This document shows, one piece after another, positions 22,899-35,700 of a stretch of DNA of 64,000 nucleotides. Source of the DNA: Branchiostoma belcheri (taxonomy: Eukaryota; Chordata; Leptocardii; Amphioxiformes; Branchiostomatidae); contig NW_017804353.1 in the NCBI RefSeq assembly GCF_001625305.1, forward strand, positions 3,005,009 through 3,069,008, given 5' to 3'. Position numbers and translations under genes: made by a program. How positions within the stretch are numbered: position 1 is the stretch's first letter; the number at the start of each line of letters is the position of its first letter. The notes under the pieces were generated by a model that saw nothing but the letters and a program-made list of their open reading frames with translations, ran no database searches and was not told where the DNA came from.

Positions 22899-25800
22899 AT
22901 GTCTTTGCGGAAGATCGCCCCGTTCCTTCCCGTGTTATGTGTGTTTCTGTGCGCAGTCGGAGGTCGGTCCGCCGCTCTGTCATGTCTGAACGAACAAGGC
23001 AAACCTGTGGACTGGTGGGTCTATTTAATATTTTTGTAAGTGGATAACAGTAATGCTATGCGTCGATGAAGATTGAACATAGCAGGAATGAATAGCAAAG
23101 TTCATTACTAAATGTAGTAAGTAATTTAACATTACACAATTTCAGTGGGAATATTTTAACCATCATTTGAAGGAAAATTGAAAAGAAACAAGCAAACAAA
23201 CATTCCATAATTTTAAACTCCATTTGTAGCTTTAAAGTTAAACAATATTTATTTGTGTAATACCCCTCACATTTTCAGGTTTATTGCCTACAAAATCCCC
23301 AAGATTGCAGAGAGTTCCTACAAGTTGGTACAGGAGGGGCTGGGACATGTGTACATGGATGCAAACAAACAGGTGGGGTTGGTTTATTCCTCTTCTTGTT
23401 TCATAAGATATTGTATCATATTAGTTCCTCATGTTAATAGGCAGATACTTTGTACATTCATTACATCTGCGTGTTCTGTTTTGCTTCTCATTGCAACTGG
23501 ACCTTTCACTTCAAATTTGCAGAAGTAAGTACTTTTTATACTTCTTTTGTCAGCTTAATGCTATTTCAGCACCAGGGTCAGGTATTTTTATCTGGCAGAT
23601 TTAGAAAGTTATGATAACGTTTGTAACAATTGCATTGAGCTTCTAGCTCCCCATACTTCCTAACACTGTTTGTAAGTAGAAAAAATTAACTGAACTTTCT
23701 TTTTTTTGTTGTCCCTGTGCAGAAATGGAGCGATGTGTCCCCAGAATCCCTGAACAACACCAACAACGCTATCGGCCGTACCTTACAGCAGATGTACAGC
23801 AGAGCTGCTAGACAGGTACTTGTATGTATGTTTCAGACCCATGGTTGATGTGGCCTGTGTGTCAGCAGATCTAAACCAATGTGGTTAGAGTACACCATAC
23901 AGCATACACACCTGCCCTCAATATTTGACACCTTGTATATACACATGATATTTAAACCTTCTCCTTGCTGCTTAATCCTGTAACTATGGTACAAATTTGG
24001 TGCTGAAATGCTAACTCATATAACTGGAGTATATCAAATAACTGTAATACATAACACCATATAGTCACTATTGTGTACATGTTGTATGTTGTGTTCTGTC
24101 TATTTCAGGACGTTGCTTACATACTCTATGATGATGAGCTGCCGAATGACACGTTAGCTGCCACCTCCACAAACAGGGGACACACTAAAGGTAGACGCTA
24201 CGTTGTACTTTTGGTGCAATCAATTTATCAACAAATCAATCAATCCATCTTGCTGATCCACAGTATACCCAAGTTTACACCTGTTCATGTTACCTGTGTT
24301 TGCAGGTGTGTTTGTGTCAGTTTACAGCTGTATAGTGTGTTTACAGGTGTGTCAGTGTTCTTTTTCACCTGTATATTGTATGTTGCAGGTGTGTTAGTGT
24401 TTGATAAGAGCAGAGGTTACTGGTTGGTCCACAGCACACCAAAGTTCCCCAACCCTGCTAAGGAGTCCTACTCCTGGCCTGAGAATGCCGTCATCTACGG
24501 ACAGAGTTTCCTCTGTATCAGCTTCCAGTACAGAGAATTTGAAAAAATTGGTAAGTTATTCCAACTTCCATTTGTAATGAATTTTATTTTTCTTCGCAGA
24601 AAGAAAGATATTGTTTTTGCTCTTTTTCTTGACTTGGACCAGACGGCTGCCACCATGGTAACCGGTTATGTAGCCGACACCCTGTGGTGTTAGGTTACAT
24701 TATGTAGCAAGTTGGAGGGGTTGGTCACTATATACATGTACTAAGTATATATGAATATGTTTGAGTAAGGTTAAGCAGAGCAGTAATTTGTTAAGGTATG
24801 CGAAGGTAAACATTATGTTTTTCATTGCAAATGTTACCTTTCTAATTATATGCATCCTTCACCATATTCATGTACACAAATCTCTTCACTATAATATTTC
24901 TAGCCAGCAGAATTACATCTAACTAAAAGTCACCATATTTTCAGGCCAACAGCTCCTGTACACCTGGCCAAGGGTGTATGACAGTCAGCTCCCAGCAGCC
25001 TTTGCTGCTGACTTCCCGTCCCTGTCCAAGGTGCTGAAAGGTCAGCACGTGGGGTCGTCGCCATGGAACCAGACCCTGGTCCTCACCTCCACGGGCGGGC
25101 AGCAGTTCCACAGCTTTGTCAAGTTTGGGACCTTCGATGCAGGTGTGCAGTTCTACTCTCAATCCATGCAAACTTCATTTTATACATGTAATTGTTAGAT
25201 TTTTTTAAACACTCCAACTCTCTTCTAAGAAGGGTGTCTATACTGGCTATACAGATACAGAGGAGAAGATTAATTATATGATAATGTATCTCATAGCTGA
25301 AGAAATATCTATGATGTTATATGTCTGTTGCAACTGAATTAAATTATGCATGCGTGGAGGTATTTAAATACATGGATATAACATGTTAATAGATCTGATG
25401 ATGTAGTGTTTTTGCCTGCAGACATCTATGCTGACTGGCTGGCTCCGTACTTCCAGAGTGAACTGTTAACAGAAACCTGGCAGAACGGAGCAGGCAAACT
25501 GGACTCCTTCTGTGGGAAATACAAGGTGGACTACCTTTAATGCACTTAAGATGGAAGTCATATGCATGTACATATGTTTAACATTTAATAAAACAATTTT
25601 CTGGTTTATGTGAAATTTGATGTACCTGGAGGTGTTTGCATTATGAAGAAGTTAAACTGTTCTCCAACTCAAAATTTGACTCACCAGAATTTTCGACTGA
25701 TCGAATCACTCAGTCTTCCTCAGTCAGGAAGCATATACAGATAAACAGTTTAACAACACTTCAGTATTGTATCTTTGCAGGTGTTGAACATCAAAGAAGT

Positions 25801-26216
25801 GAAACTTCCCAATGGCATCAGATTCACCTCTACCAAGGACCACTCCAAGTGGGCAGTCACTCAGGACACTGGGAGCCACTGGACATGTATAGGGGGACTT
25901 AACAGACAGGTCAGAAACAAGTTTTTTTATGGCAAAATGAAACCTAGACTAGTGAAGATGTGATGGCCTGCACTTGTCATTTTGTGATGCAATAAAGGGT
26001 AGAAATATGAGTTAAGAAATGCTGGTAGAAATAAAATAGAGCATGCATTTTTTCTGAAAGATATCATATTGATTTTGTTGTTGCTGTTTTTTTTTTTTTT
26101 AGATGAGTCAGGAGGAGCGACCCGGAGGCACCGTGTGTGTCAATCATCCCCAAATATGGCATGCCTTCATCAACATCATCAGTGAGCTGGAGACATGCAC
26201 TAAAACTCAGGACTAG
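22899..26216 (+). CDS. DNASE2: Deoxyribonuclease II (lysosomal acid DNase)
   Basis: Nine exons join in frame: 22899-23014, 23279-23372, 23723-23815, 24109-24190, 24389-24550, 24945-25142, 25422-25525, 25781-25909 and 26103-26216. They give 363 residues, against about 360 in human. A hydrophobic signal peptide (FLPVLCVFLCAVGGRSAA) is followed by the DNase II signatures: CLNEQGKPVDWFIAYKIPK, GHVYMD, YILYDDELPN, RGHTKGVLVFD, GYWLVHSTPKFP, YGQSFLCISF, and the C-terminal TSTKDHSKWAVTQD with the HSKW catalytic histidine. The enzyme cuts double-stranded DNA at acid pH without metals and degrades DNA from engulfed cells. NQT and NNT sequons fit a glycosylated lysosomal protein. A candidate polyadenylation signal lies near 26722. 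Confidence 0.96.
24585..24850 (-). mobile_element. LINE/SINE-tail repeat, copy 1 (DNASE2 intron 5)
   Basis: It shares an ordered set of words with four other places in the window: attgtttttgctctttt, gaccagacggctg, ccaccatggtaac, ggttacattatgtag and ttggaggggttgg, then gcgaaggtaaacatta. All five copies have the same orientation. The copy at 47.1 kb is joined to a LINE ORF2 on the minus strand, so the family is read as LINE 3'-UTR-like tails in minus orientation. Confidence 0.7.
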
Positions 26217-27533
26217 GCAACAGCACTGCAACATGGATGTAAACCACTTGATAGTTAACATAAACTTTGCCAGGTGCCCTAAAACTGCTACTAGATGCTA
26301 GGTTAGAAAAGGCTGTTATCAAGACCTTTCTGAGAATGTCTTGGATATCTGACATTTCCTTCTTGTTTTGTATGCTGTATTTATCTTGAATAAGCTGTAA
26401 CTGGCTGGACCAGTGTGTTTCATGTGTGTGTGCTGCTGTGTAGCTGCTGTGTAACTGCTGTGGTAGACTGTCTACCAAGGCAAAAAGAACTGAAGACATT
26501 GTACCATATACTTTGTTGCATTATGTTCAAGTAACTTTTTCAACTTTGTATACATGCATGGTAGATATATCACTGATACACTTACAATTTGTGTTTAGTA
26601 AGATAGTCTTTCTAGTTAACTAGAATATAGTGATCATTGACAGGTGATTTTTGACATCTTGTACATAATGCTCTGATCAAATGCCAGTCTTTAGTATGGA
26701 TAACACTGAAAAATAACACTGAATAAAAATAATTTCAGTCCAAGGAAGCTGGGAAAACTTTCATTTGTTTGTCATCTGGTGCATAATAGTTGCTAGCTAA
26801 GATATTTATTCCCACACCAACTTGTACGTTACTGAGTCAAAGTCAAGGCCGTTGCCAGTTTGAGTATGTTTAAAGTTAAGTGAACCATTGTTTGCACATG
26901 TAGACTGATTGTCTTCGATTCAGTGCCCCATATATCGTCCTCTCTAAAACCAGAAGTGACAGACCATTTATTGTATTTGGCACATCTAGCATTAAATATC
27001 GGATCACTGCATTTTACTGGCATTAGGTTTAGTATAGAATGTTTGAGTGAAAACTGAACTATGATAGCCGGTCGTTGACCCTTTCCGGATTTACTTAATA
27101 TACAAATACGACTTTAGACTTTCCTCTATCGCCCCGGTTTTGTCTAGAATTTCATAGCCATAGACTGTTGAAAATGTAGCTGTTTATAGTCTACTTATAG
27201 TAGACTTGCTGTACTTTATAGTAGTGGCGGTTTTAAAACGTATAGATTTACATTTTGTAGGCCTGTATGGGGTAAGTGTAGTCGGCTGGCAGTCGGTAAC
27301 GCACCCTTTCTACCAGACAGCGATCGCAGTCCGAGCGGCCAAGATTGGGTTTGTTTGAGTGGCTCTTCGATTTATAATTGGAATGTAATTCACGATGTAA
27401 GAAGTATGACTTAAAAGACATAAAAACACAGTCACAAAGAATTCGCTATTTATCGGATTCCACAAAATTACTTCAGCAAGCTGTCAAAATTTTGGTCGCT
27501 CATCTGTCACAGTTTCTAGTAGAAAACAGTATC
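26217..27533. other. DNASE2 3' UTR and PIPOX upstream region
   Basis: The first ~500 bases are probably the DNASE2 3' UTR, with a candidate aataaa near 26722. The rest is the PIPOX 5' region. An upstream in-frame ATG at 27378 would add 52 residues to PIPOX, but the added sequence matches nothing in the family. Confidence 0.4.
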
Positions 27534-29202
27534 ATGGAGGACCCGGGGTCAGTTTGGGGCTGTGTTGTGGTAGGGGCCGGGGTCATGGGATCCGCTACAG
27601 CCCTGCAGCTGGCTGAGAGCGGCGTCAGGACTCTGCTGTTGGAGCAGGTAAGATTTGGTTGAGATTAGTGTTTGTCTCTTGGTTAATGGTTAACTGTTGG
27701 TTACTTGCACGTACTACATACATCGGATTGTTCATCATCCTAAATATTGTGACCATTTCTTGTGTTTACTTCCGCGGAAGAACATGACTGGTTTTCTGTT
27801 TCTTCTTCTCGAATTCAAGCACATAAAGTCAATGACCGAGACCAGGCGTTTGTCACCATGGTAACCGGTGCTGTAGCAGACAGCCTGTGGTGTTGAGTTA
27901 CATTATGTTGGATGTTGCAGGACGTAGTTGGAGGGGTTGGCACTTTTCAGCCATATATTGGTTGTGAAGTGTCTGTCCCATCTCTTGTAATGGTTAACCT
28001 TAGATACACAAGGTCCTGCACGTAGCGCCACGGTCATTCATCAACTTACATCAGATACGAGCATGCCGCCGAGGAGGTTGACTTCAAACTTAAGTGTTGT
28101 TTGATCGGTCATTTAGTTCGTTGGTTTTTATTGGCATGTATGGATTCGAAGTTATGAGATTGGGTGTTTGTAGGCAGGTAATCAACGAATAAAGCTGTGG
28201 TGTACAGTAAAATGATGATTGACCTCGTACGAAATATACACAAATCTGGGATCGTTTACTTAGTTCCAAAAACATTGCGCACATACATTGTATGGATAGA
28301 TAGATCATATAGATATGTAGAGCTAGATAGACAGATGGAGGTAGATGGAGATACAGTAGGTATTATAAATAGATAGATAGATATATAGAGAGAGATACAT
28401 GTATATAGACATCTTACATAACGAGGTATGTTCCAGTTCGCCCTCCCGCACACCCTGGGCAGCTCGGTGGGCGGTACCCGTGTGATCCGCCGCGCGTACC
28501 GGCAGCAGCTCGCCTACATGGCCGATATCGTCACGGAGTCTCTCAGCATGTGGAGACGGCTGGAGGAGGAGACTGGAGTCAAGCTACTGGTGTAAGTCTA
28601 CTCAATATGTGGTCCCAAATGAGCGAGCAACTGAGGAATATGTCCAAACTAAGGCTGATACCGTTATGTATTTAAAACTTACGATGTATACAATAACTGG
28701 TCGTTTAGAAAACTGATCTTTCTTTCTATATCCTTTCTTTCTTCCTTCCTTCCTTTTTTTCTTTCCACTAATGATCCTATATCATGTCAAGAAAATGAAG
28801 AGCCCCACACGTTTTTACAACCTGGGCTGCTATAGCCATGTATATTCAATGACAGCTCCACGGACCTTGAAAAAAAGTTCATAAAAGTAACCCACTTGTT
28901 GCTGTTCGTCCATGTGCAGCCCGAAGCCGTTCGTGGTTGTGGCCAGTAAGACCGTGAAGGGTCTCCGTTCCAAAGCCCGTACCCTGCACGCGGCGGGACT
29001 CCCCTACCGACTGGCGGCCGGACCTGCTCTCCGGACCGAGTTCCCCGCGCTGCGGTACCCGGCGGAGTTTACCGGGCTGGTGGACGAGCAGGGGGCGCAG
29101 ATCAGAGCTGACAAGGCTATCAAATGTTTGCAGGTAAAACAGTTTTTATATTACCTCAATGAAATTGTTTTGGGTATGTTTGTCTCTCTCTGTCCCTCTG
29201 TC

Positions 29203-29235
<33 letters not shown>

Positions 29236-29274
29236 GTATATGTGTGTGTGTGTTTCTTTGTTTGTGTGTGTGTT

Positions 29275-29316
<42 letters not shown>

Positions 29317-31625
29317 TGTCTGTGTTTCCGTATGGCCCTTAAGCTTAGGTAATAGCTCGTATTGGATATCGTCTATTCCAGAGTGAGAACGTCATGGATC
29401 ACTTCGTACATCTGGTAGAGCTAACTGCTTTTACTACTATATACAGGTGTTTCTCCTTCTTTCTTATTTTGCATCATTGCTTTCGTGGCCGAAGTATTGT
29501 TTTCGGTCGAGGTAATTGATAGTCTTTGTGTTTGTGTCGAGTTTGCACTTGAGACCTGGGGAATTTAGTCGTTTGAGGTTGAATTTTGTGGGAGTAATGG
29601 GGTTGTCAAGAACAGGTCCAAATTACAATGGCCTGAAAAAGACTATTGTACGATACCTTTACCACTTTTTTTTACCAAATGTTCCCCCAGGAGGTGTTTT
29701 TACAGAAGGGCGGTGTTCTCCGAGATGGGGAAAGGTTGGAGACCATCTCACCTGGTGACGTCATCACGCTGCGAACGTCACGTGGTACACTCCGCACCCG
29801 GCGATTGGTTCTTACCTGCGGCCCCTGGGCTGGTGACGTCATGGCAGGGATAGGGTTACATCCGCCATTACAGGTGACCATAGCACAGAATTAGCTTTAA
29901 ACATCATTAGAGGAATCTGAAGATATAGCAAAGGCTTGTTTGGGAACGATCTTCAACTTTCTAAATTGGAAAAACTACGCCTTGGCCAAATTTTGGCCGT
30001 TCAAACAGTGGCTGAAATAGTGTTACTTGTTTTCTGAAATTTTGGGTAGTCCATACAGGTGCATATGGTTGTACTTTTCTTTTTTCTATTGACATTTATA
30101 ATTCATATTCATCTCTCTTTCTTCCTACAAAATCAAGGTGATGCCAATAAATCTGCTGTATATGAGAAAGTCGCAAGGGGCGCTCCTCTCCGTCCGCGAC
30201 GACTTCCCCTGCATGTTCGATGATGACAACGAAGTTGGCGCGTTTCCGTCCTTGGAACATCCCGAAACTCTCAAGGTGCCTTGAACAGCAAAGTTGAATT
30301 TACCAATGGTACTTCAAGTCAGTAAAGTCATTTATAATTTGTTAACAGTTCAGGACGTCTGCGGTCAACACTGAGTCAAAGTTTGTAGAAAGTCGGTATC
30401 GCCCCCCGTTCCGGTTGAGAGGAAGTTGGTATGCCCTGACCGACCGGGGCCACACGGCCGACATGCTCGCACAAGTCGGCACAAACCGTTTTCCTGTCTG
30501 TAGACTTTATAACGTTACATCTGTCACAAAAGTCTTTGAAGTCAATGTTTTCCCTTTAGATCAGTTTCAGTCAGCAGGGTGGGACCGACCGGGGTCACAC
30601 GGCCCACCCCGACCGTAGAGACGCCGACATGGCTGCGCAGCTAGCCGCCGACCAGGCCTTCCTCCGGGACTACGTCTGCAAACACTTCCCGGACTTCGAG
30701 AACCGGCCCTGCCTGGTGGAGAGATGCATGTACACGGTCAGTCATCATATTTTGATCTTTAAGGATTATTTATGACTTTTATAGAAATGGGCGTGGGCCT
30801 AGAAATTTTGCGTAAATTATCATCTTGCAAACAGGTACGTAGAGAGAAAAAATCAAGAGCTAGCAGTACACTATTTGAAACACCCCCCAAAATCACCAGA
30901 CACCATCTTCTACTACTAGTACCTTAAGTAGCTTGAGATCATTAAACCAGGGTACACATGTAATTCGTGACTTGAGACGGTCAAACCTGAAGTTGATAGC
31001 TAGATAGGAATGAGATGTCGAATGGTGACTATGTTATGGTGCACTGGTGGAAAAGACTATAGCGATTGTGAGAAGAATTAGGAGTTATTGGTTAATGATA
31101 ATACATCCATTTACTCACAGAACACGCCAGATGGGAATTTCATCCTTGATAGACACCCCACCCATCCTAACATCGTCTTCGGTACAGGATTTTCAGGTAA
31201 ACCTGCCTTTCTCAGACGAGCAAGTTTAAACTGTAATTTGAGACACAAATTTTCGACTGTACAACTCTAGTTTTTAAGGAATCTTTGTGACGTCGCGTTA
31301 TGCAGAGGAGCCACGTGACTCGGTGAGCAGTGGATCATAGGTCGCAGAGAGTCTGTGGCGCCCCCCGTCTTTGTTGAGGGATGGTTGCAATCCCCTGATG
31401 AAGATGGCCTTTTTTGGTGCTTTGTAAAATCTTCCTAGACCAGTATAGTTTCACGACACCCCCTTCTGTAAGATATTCAACTATTGTTTTTCAGGACACG
31501 GTTTCATGGCGGCCCCTGTGGTGGGACAGCTCCTGTGTCAGATGGTCCTGGACCAGCCCACCAGTCATGACGTCACTCCCTTCAGTCTCTCCAGGTTTAA
31601 ACCATCAGCGAAGTCTTCCATGTGA
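27534..31625 (+). CDS. PIPOX: Peroxisomal sarcosine oxidase / L-pipecolate oxidase
   Basis: Eight exons join in frame: 27534-27647, 28437-28591, 28920-29133, 29691-29873, 30138-30275, 30560-30736, 31121-31196 and 31495-31625. They give 395 residues; human PIPOX has 390. The N-terminal FAD-binding Rossmann motif reads [20 protein letters not shown]. Later landmarks are [56 protein letters not shown] (the Cys that carries covalent FAD in this family) and [23 protein letters not shown] sequence at the end. It oxidises sarcosine or L-pipecolate, producing H2O2. For exon 6 the acceptor tccctttag at 30551-30559 was chosen because it restores ISFSQQGG opposite the family's VSYHHG. The C-terminus is KSSM, not a classical SKL/AHL PTS1. 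The start at 27534 fits the family N-terminus. Confidence 0.93.
27765..27960 (-). mobile_element. LINE/SINE-tail repeat, copy 2 (PIPOX intron 1)
   Basis: It carries the family words tttcttcttctc, gtcaatgaccgagaccagg, caccatggtaaccggtgctg, gttacattatgttgg and ttggaggggttggcac. It lies wholly inside PIPOX intron 1. The middle cagacagcctgtggtgttg is closest to copy 1. Confidence 0.65.
29183..29322. repeat. (CT)n-(TG)n microsatellite
   Basis: A ctctct run passes into a gtgtgt run of about 80 bases inside PIPOX intron 3, close to the exon 3 donor. The Cys/Val-rich reading frames that cross it are repeat artefacts. Confidence 0.95.
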
Positions 31626-32466
31626 CTAACTAGATGACAGAAATTGTGATGAAAAACCTCCAGTTAGCCACCAATTATGATCTTGTCCTTGCATTTTTGA
31701 AAAAGATTTTTACCAATTCATTCGACAATTTATTTTTGTACCCACCAAATAAGTTGAAACTGCAATAGCACCACCATCATCAATGTCTTTATTATCTTAA
31801 ATTGCACAACAGGAAAAAATATTTATGGCACAAGCAATCTGCAACAAAATTAAAGTTTCCCTTACAAAGCTCTATTTTAGAATATTAACTAATATACATT
31901 CTTGCAACAATATAACTATTTGCAACATTATCTGTACATGCACATGCATAGATATGTATGTCATATAAAATAACTTGAAATGGATGTAGCTTAGCTAGTA
32001 ATATAACAAAACAAAGTGCACAAATGTACAGTTTCTTGAAAAGTTTATAAACTAACTAAAGGAACAGTCAGGTAATCTTGTTTGTGCAACTTGGACATGA
32101 TTTTTGTTATTCAACATTTACCCCATGGCATCACTTCACTTTAACCTGGAACGATTTTGGCCTGCAAATGTCCCATACTTCAGCCTCTAAATGTGTGCAG
32201 GTATACATGCAAGGAGGTTAAACTCAACTACATCTGATTTTAACCTCCTTGGTACATGTTATTCTTCTGAGGCTTTCTTCTATAGCTGCCAGACAGTGTC
32301 AGTATATAAGTAAGAATAACTACATTTACCAAGTAGACCGTGATTGCACAGCTTTTAGATGTTTTCAATGATTTATATAGATGCAACTTGTAAAGCAACA
32401 AATAAAGTACATGTACAACCAAAGTGCCCACTTATGTACATTTTAGTAACAAAACATGCAACAACT

Positions 32467-32742
32467 TCTCTGATTGGTTTACAGTCCAGCAACAGAATAA
32501 GAATGGCTGACAATAAACCCTTCTCTGATTGGCTAACCTAAAGTAACTCTCTTCTGATTGGTTGACAGTAAAGCTACATAATATGTATTCTAAATACCCA
32601 TAGCAACCAGTGGAAGAGACACATAATGACTGCCCACCTGCCCCTTTGTGATTGGCTAATCAAAGACAGCTCCCCTCTGATTGGTTGACAGTAAAGCTAC
32701 AGAACATCTATTCTAAATATCCATAGCAACCACTGGAAGAAC
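32467..32742. repeat. 123-bp tandem duplication covering the C-terminal anchor of the GBP-like gene
   Basis: Two similar units share gattggttgacagtaaagct (at about 32555 and 32678) and a catagcaaccaStggaaga block. The offset is 123 bp. The higher-coordinate unit includes the stop codon and last ~25 codons of the GBP-like gene. The lower one lies in its 3' UTR. Further partial units start at about 32467 and 32521. The word ctgattgg or gtgattgg recurs about seven times from 32468 to 32810. Confidence 0.8.
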
Positions 32743-35700
32743 CCAACAACAGCTGACCACCAGCCCTGCCGTGATTGGATGATTTTCTGTATATCCTTCT
32801 CTGATTGGATGAAGTGATCGATGATGCTGGCCTTCAGTTCTGGGTGCCAGTATTTTGGCTGGCCCTGGTTTAACTGCAGCAAGCAAACCTGTCGGATCTG
32901 CAAGCAAATGTCAAAGATTTTATGATGTTGTTTTTTTAAATCTTTATTATATAAAAAAAACATTGAACGTACAGAGTACACCCTTAGGCCTTAGCTGACT
33001 ATGAAATAAAAGAAACAACCTGACAACTGAATAATTACAATTTACCACCCCTCATATTACAGCATATCTATACAAAGTTATCATACTGTACTGGTACTCA
33101 CATACTGTGTGACGCTGAAGACTGTGTCGTACTTGTCTGCAGACAGCTTGATAATGTCACGAGCTGTTTTCAGAGGAGCGTCTACCTGTGTTTGGGAAAA
33201 GAATCATGGTGATTAACCTTCTCTCTGCTGACAGTGTATCATCTTAGTTACAGCATAGGAAGGGTTAAAGATAATTGTGGAGTACCTTTGCCAGTTTTTT
33301 TCTTCTTTTTAATTACAGTCAAACCTGCCCAAAATGGCCACCAAAGGGACCAAGACAAAATTTTCTTGAGCAGGTGGGGAAAATTTAGGAACAGGTGATT
33401 GTTATGTCCAGGTGGCTGGCTTGAAAAGAAGGCCACCTGCCAGTGGGCAGGTTTGACTGTATTCAGTAGTGTTTCTTCTTTTACATTCATACAAGCATGA
33501 TTTTAAGTCATATATGATGTACAGAATGCCAGATAAGTATAAAAACATCAGACATAGCTTCAACACCTCTCTTGCAAACGCCTGCACATTTTCCTGCTTC
33601 CTCTGTTTGCAAACATCTTCTACTCTCTCCTGGAAAAAAAGAGAAGACAAATGATTATCTACAGTATCACTTGAGTATCTTGAGTAGGAACAGAAAAAAT
33701 GACATCTTCGCTATCTTTTCATCAAATCTGTATAAAAACTACATGAAGTTAAACTCCCACCTGCAAAGTCTTCAGACCTTCATTGTAAGCTGTAAATAGT
33801 GAGTAGTCATCCTGCAGGATGGAAATAAATTTACCAAATTGGGAAGGTTTAAAATTTATACACTGTGATTTTCTGCTTAACCAATCCTGATGTAATGATT
33901 TTAATTTTTATAACGTTAAAAAGTAGTATCATATCATTTAACTCAATGATTCAATAATTTACTTCAAGTTGACGATGCACACCATAAGACATGTTATCAA
34001 ACTGAAAACATGAAAACTTACCTCAGCTTCCTTGTACAGGGCCTCTACTCTCAGCCAACTCTGTTTTAGCCTGTAAAGAAATTGGTCAATTCAGTATCAC
34101 TGTGAAAAAGGAACAAACAAGGAAGTTTGTTACAGCTTTACACTTACATGTAACTACTAGCACCCAAAAAAATTAATGATAAACAGTTCAACATACTGTA
34201 ATTACAAATGAGATTTATTAGTTACTGCACCTCATTTCCAGTTCTGTGTTGTTGATGGGTAAGATAATCTCAGTACTACCAGTACTGGTCCTGAACTCAT
34301 CTACAAGCTCACGCACCTGGAGGAGAGGAACACATTATTATACAAACTTGATACAAAATACAATGCATTATGAACGTGATTAGTGACCACAGAATGATCT
34401 TACATTATTTTGATTATACAGTTCTGATAATAAAGAAAACTCTGCACCCACCTTAGATAGACAGAAGAGCCTGACCAGCTCACTGTTGGCTTCCTCAAAC
34501 CTTTCCTGTTCCTCTGATATACGAGTCTGAAACAGAGGGAAGGAAAATTGAAAGTTTGCAGAACAGAAACAAAACTACAACATACAAAATGTAACTGGAA
34601 AATCTGGCACCTGACTCTTATTAGCAGTCAGGTACTTAATGTGCAAAGTATAAATCTCCATGACAAGAGACTGTAAGTTTAAGAAACTATTGGTGACATT
34701 ATTCTCACCTGGAGTACAGCCTGGTACGGTTCATACATTTTCTCGCCCTCTGCAGCCTTGGCTTCTGCTGAAAATATCTGGAAATTAAAACAAAAGTTCT
34801 TAATCAACCATTTTTGCTTTCTTAAAATGAAGGACTAAAAAGAAATGCAGCAAGATATAAAGATGATTAATACTGGTAGCAATAGTTTAGTATTTATCTA
34901 ATAGACATACATGTACAATGTAATCAGCTTTATATCTAAGTCTCAATAATGATTAAACTTGTTGCTAAATAATAAAATTTAATGTAAACTCGTACCTTAG
35001 TGGCTGTGACTGTTGCCTCTGCAACCTGCCTGACCACAGCACCAGGGGACAGCGGTGTCTTGTCTGGTATCACTGCCTTCTCACGGAAACCATCTTTAAA
35101 AGGGGAAAAAATAATCCACTCACACTCAGACATTCTTGGTGGCAATCACATGATTGTAAAGAAAAGAAAACTTACAATGACATGTCCTTCAGTGTTTTTT
35201 ATTACTTAAGTGTGAATGAATTTCAATCCAGATTTTCAATCCATCCCTTCAGTTTTCTCAATGATTTTCCTTTAAGAGTATAAGGCCTTACAGGTGCAAC
35301 ATAATTTATTAAATCCACATTCTAACTTTTTTTACCTATGGCATTTTGTACAGCTTGGTCCAACAAGTCTTCCAGCAGCCTGGTGTTCCTCAGAGCATAC
35401 TTGTCATGGACGTTCTGTAGTGAGCTCTGTACAAATAAACATTTCACTGTAACACTGACATATATTCCAACATTCATGAATTCACCAAACACTAGTTACT
35501 AGCAATAAATATAAATATATGTTGGTAGGCAAAGTGGGTTTTTCTGGTGTGTGGTGTGAAACTTCCTTAGTTGTAAGTCCGCACAACCTAGGCTGAATGA
35601 TGGCCATGGACAGAAGCCTAGCCCATTTTTTACGGGCCAGCCTTCTGGGCTAGGCAATCATAAACTGTGGCTGGCCCAACCAGGTACCATCCCAACACAT

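Noticed and set aside
27378-27533. Upstream in-frame ATG extending PIPOX by 52 residues
   Set aside because: The extension matches nothing in the family, and the ATG at 27534 gives the usual distance to the FAD-binding motif.
29159-29386. Cys/Val-rich frames over the (TG)n tract
   Set aside because: Microsatellite translation inside an intron.
30575-30736. Acceptor tttcagtcag (30574) for PIPOX exon 6
   Set aside because: It is in frame but removes the ISFSQ segment that matches VSYHH in the family. The acceptor tccctttag at 30559 is stronger and keeps it.
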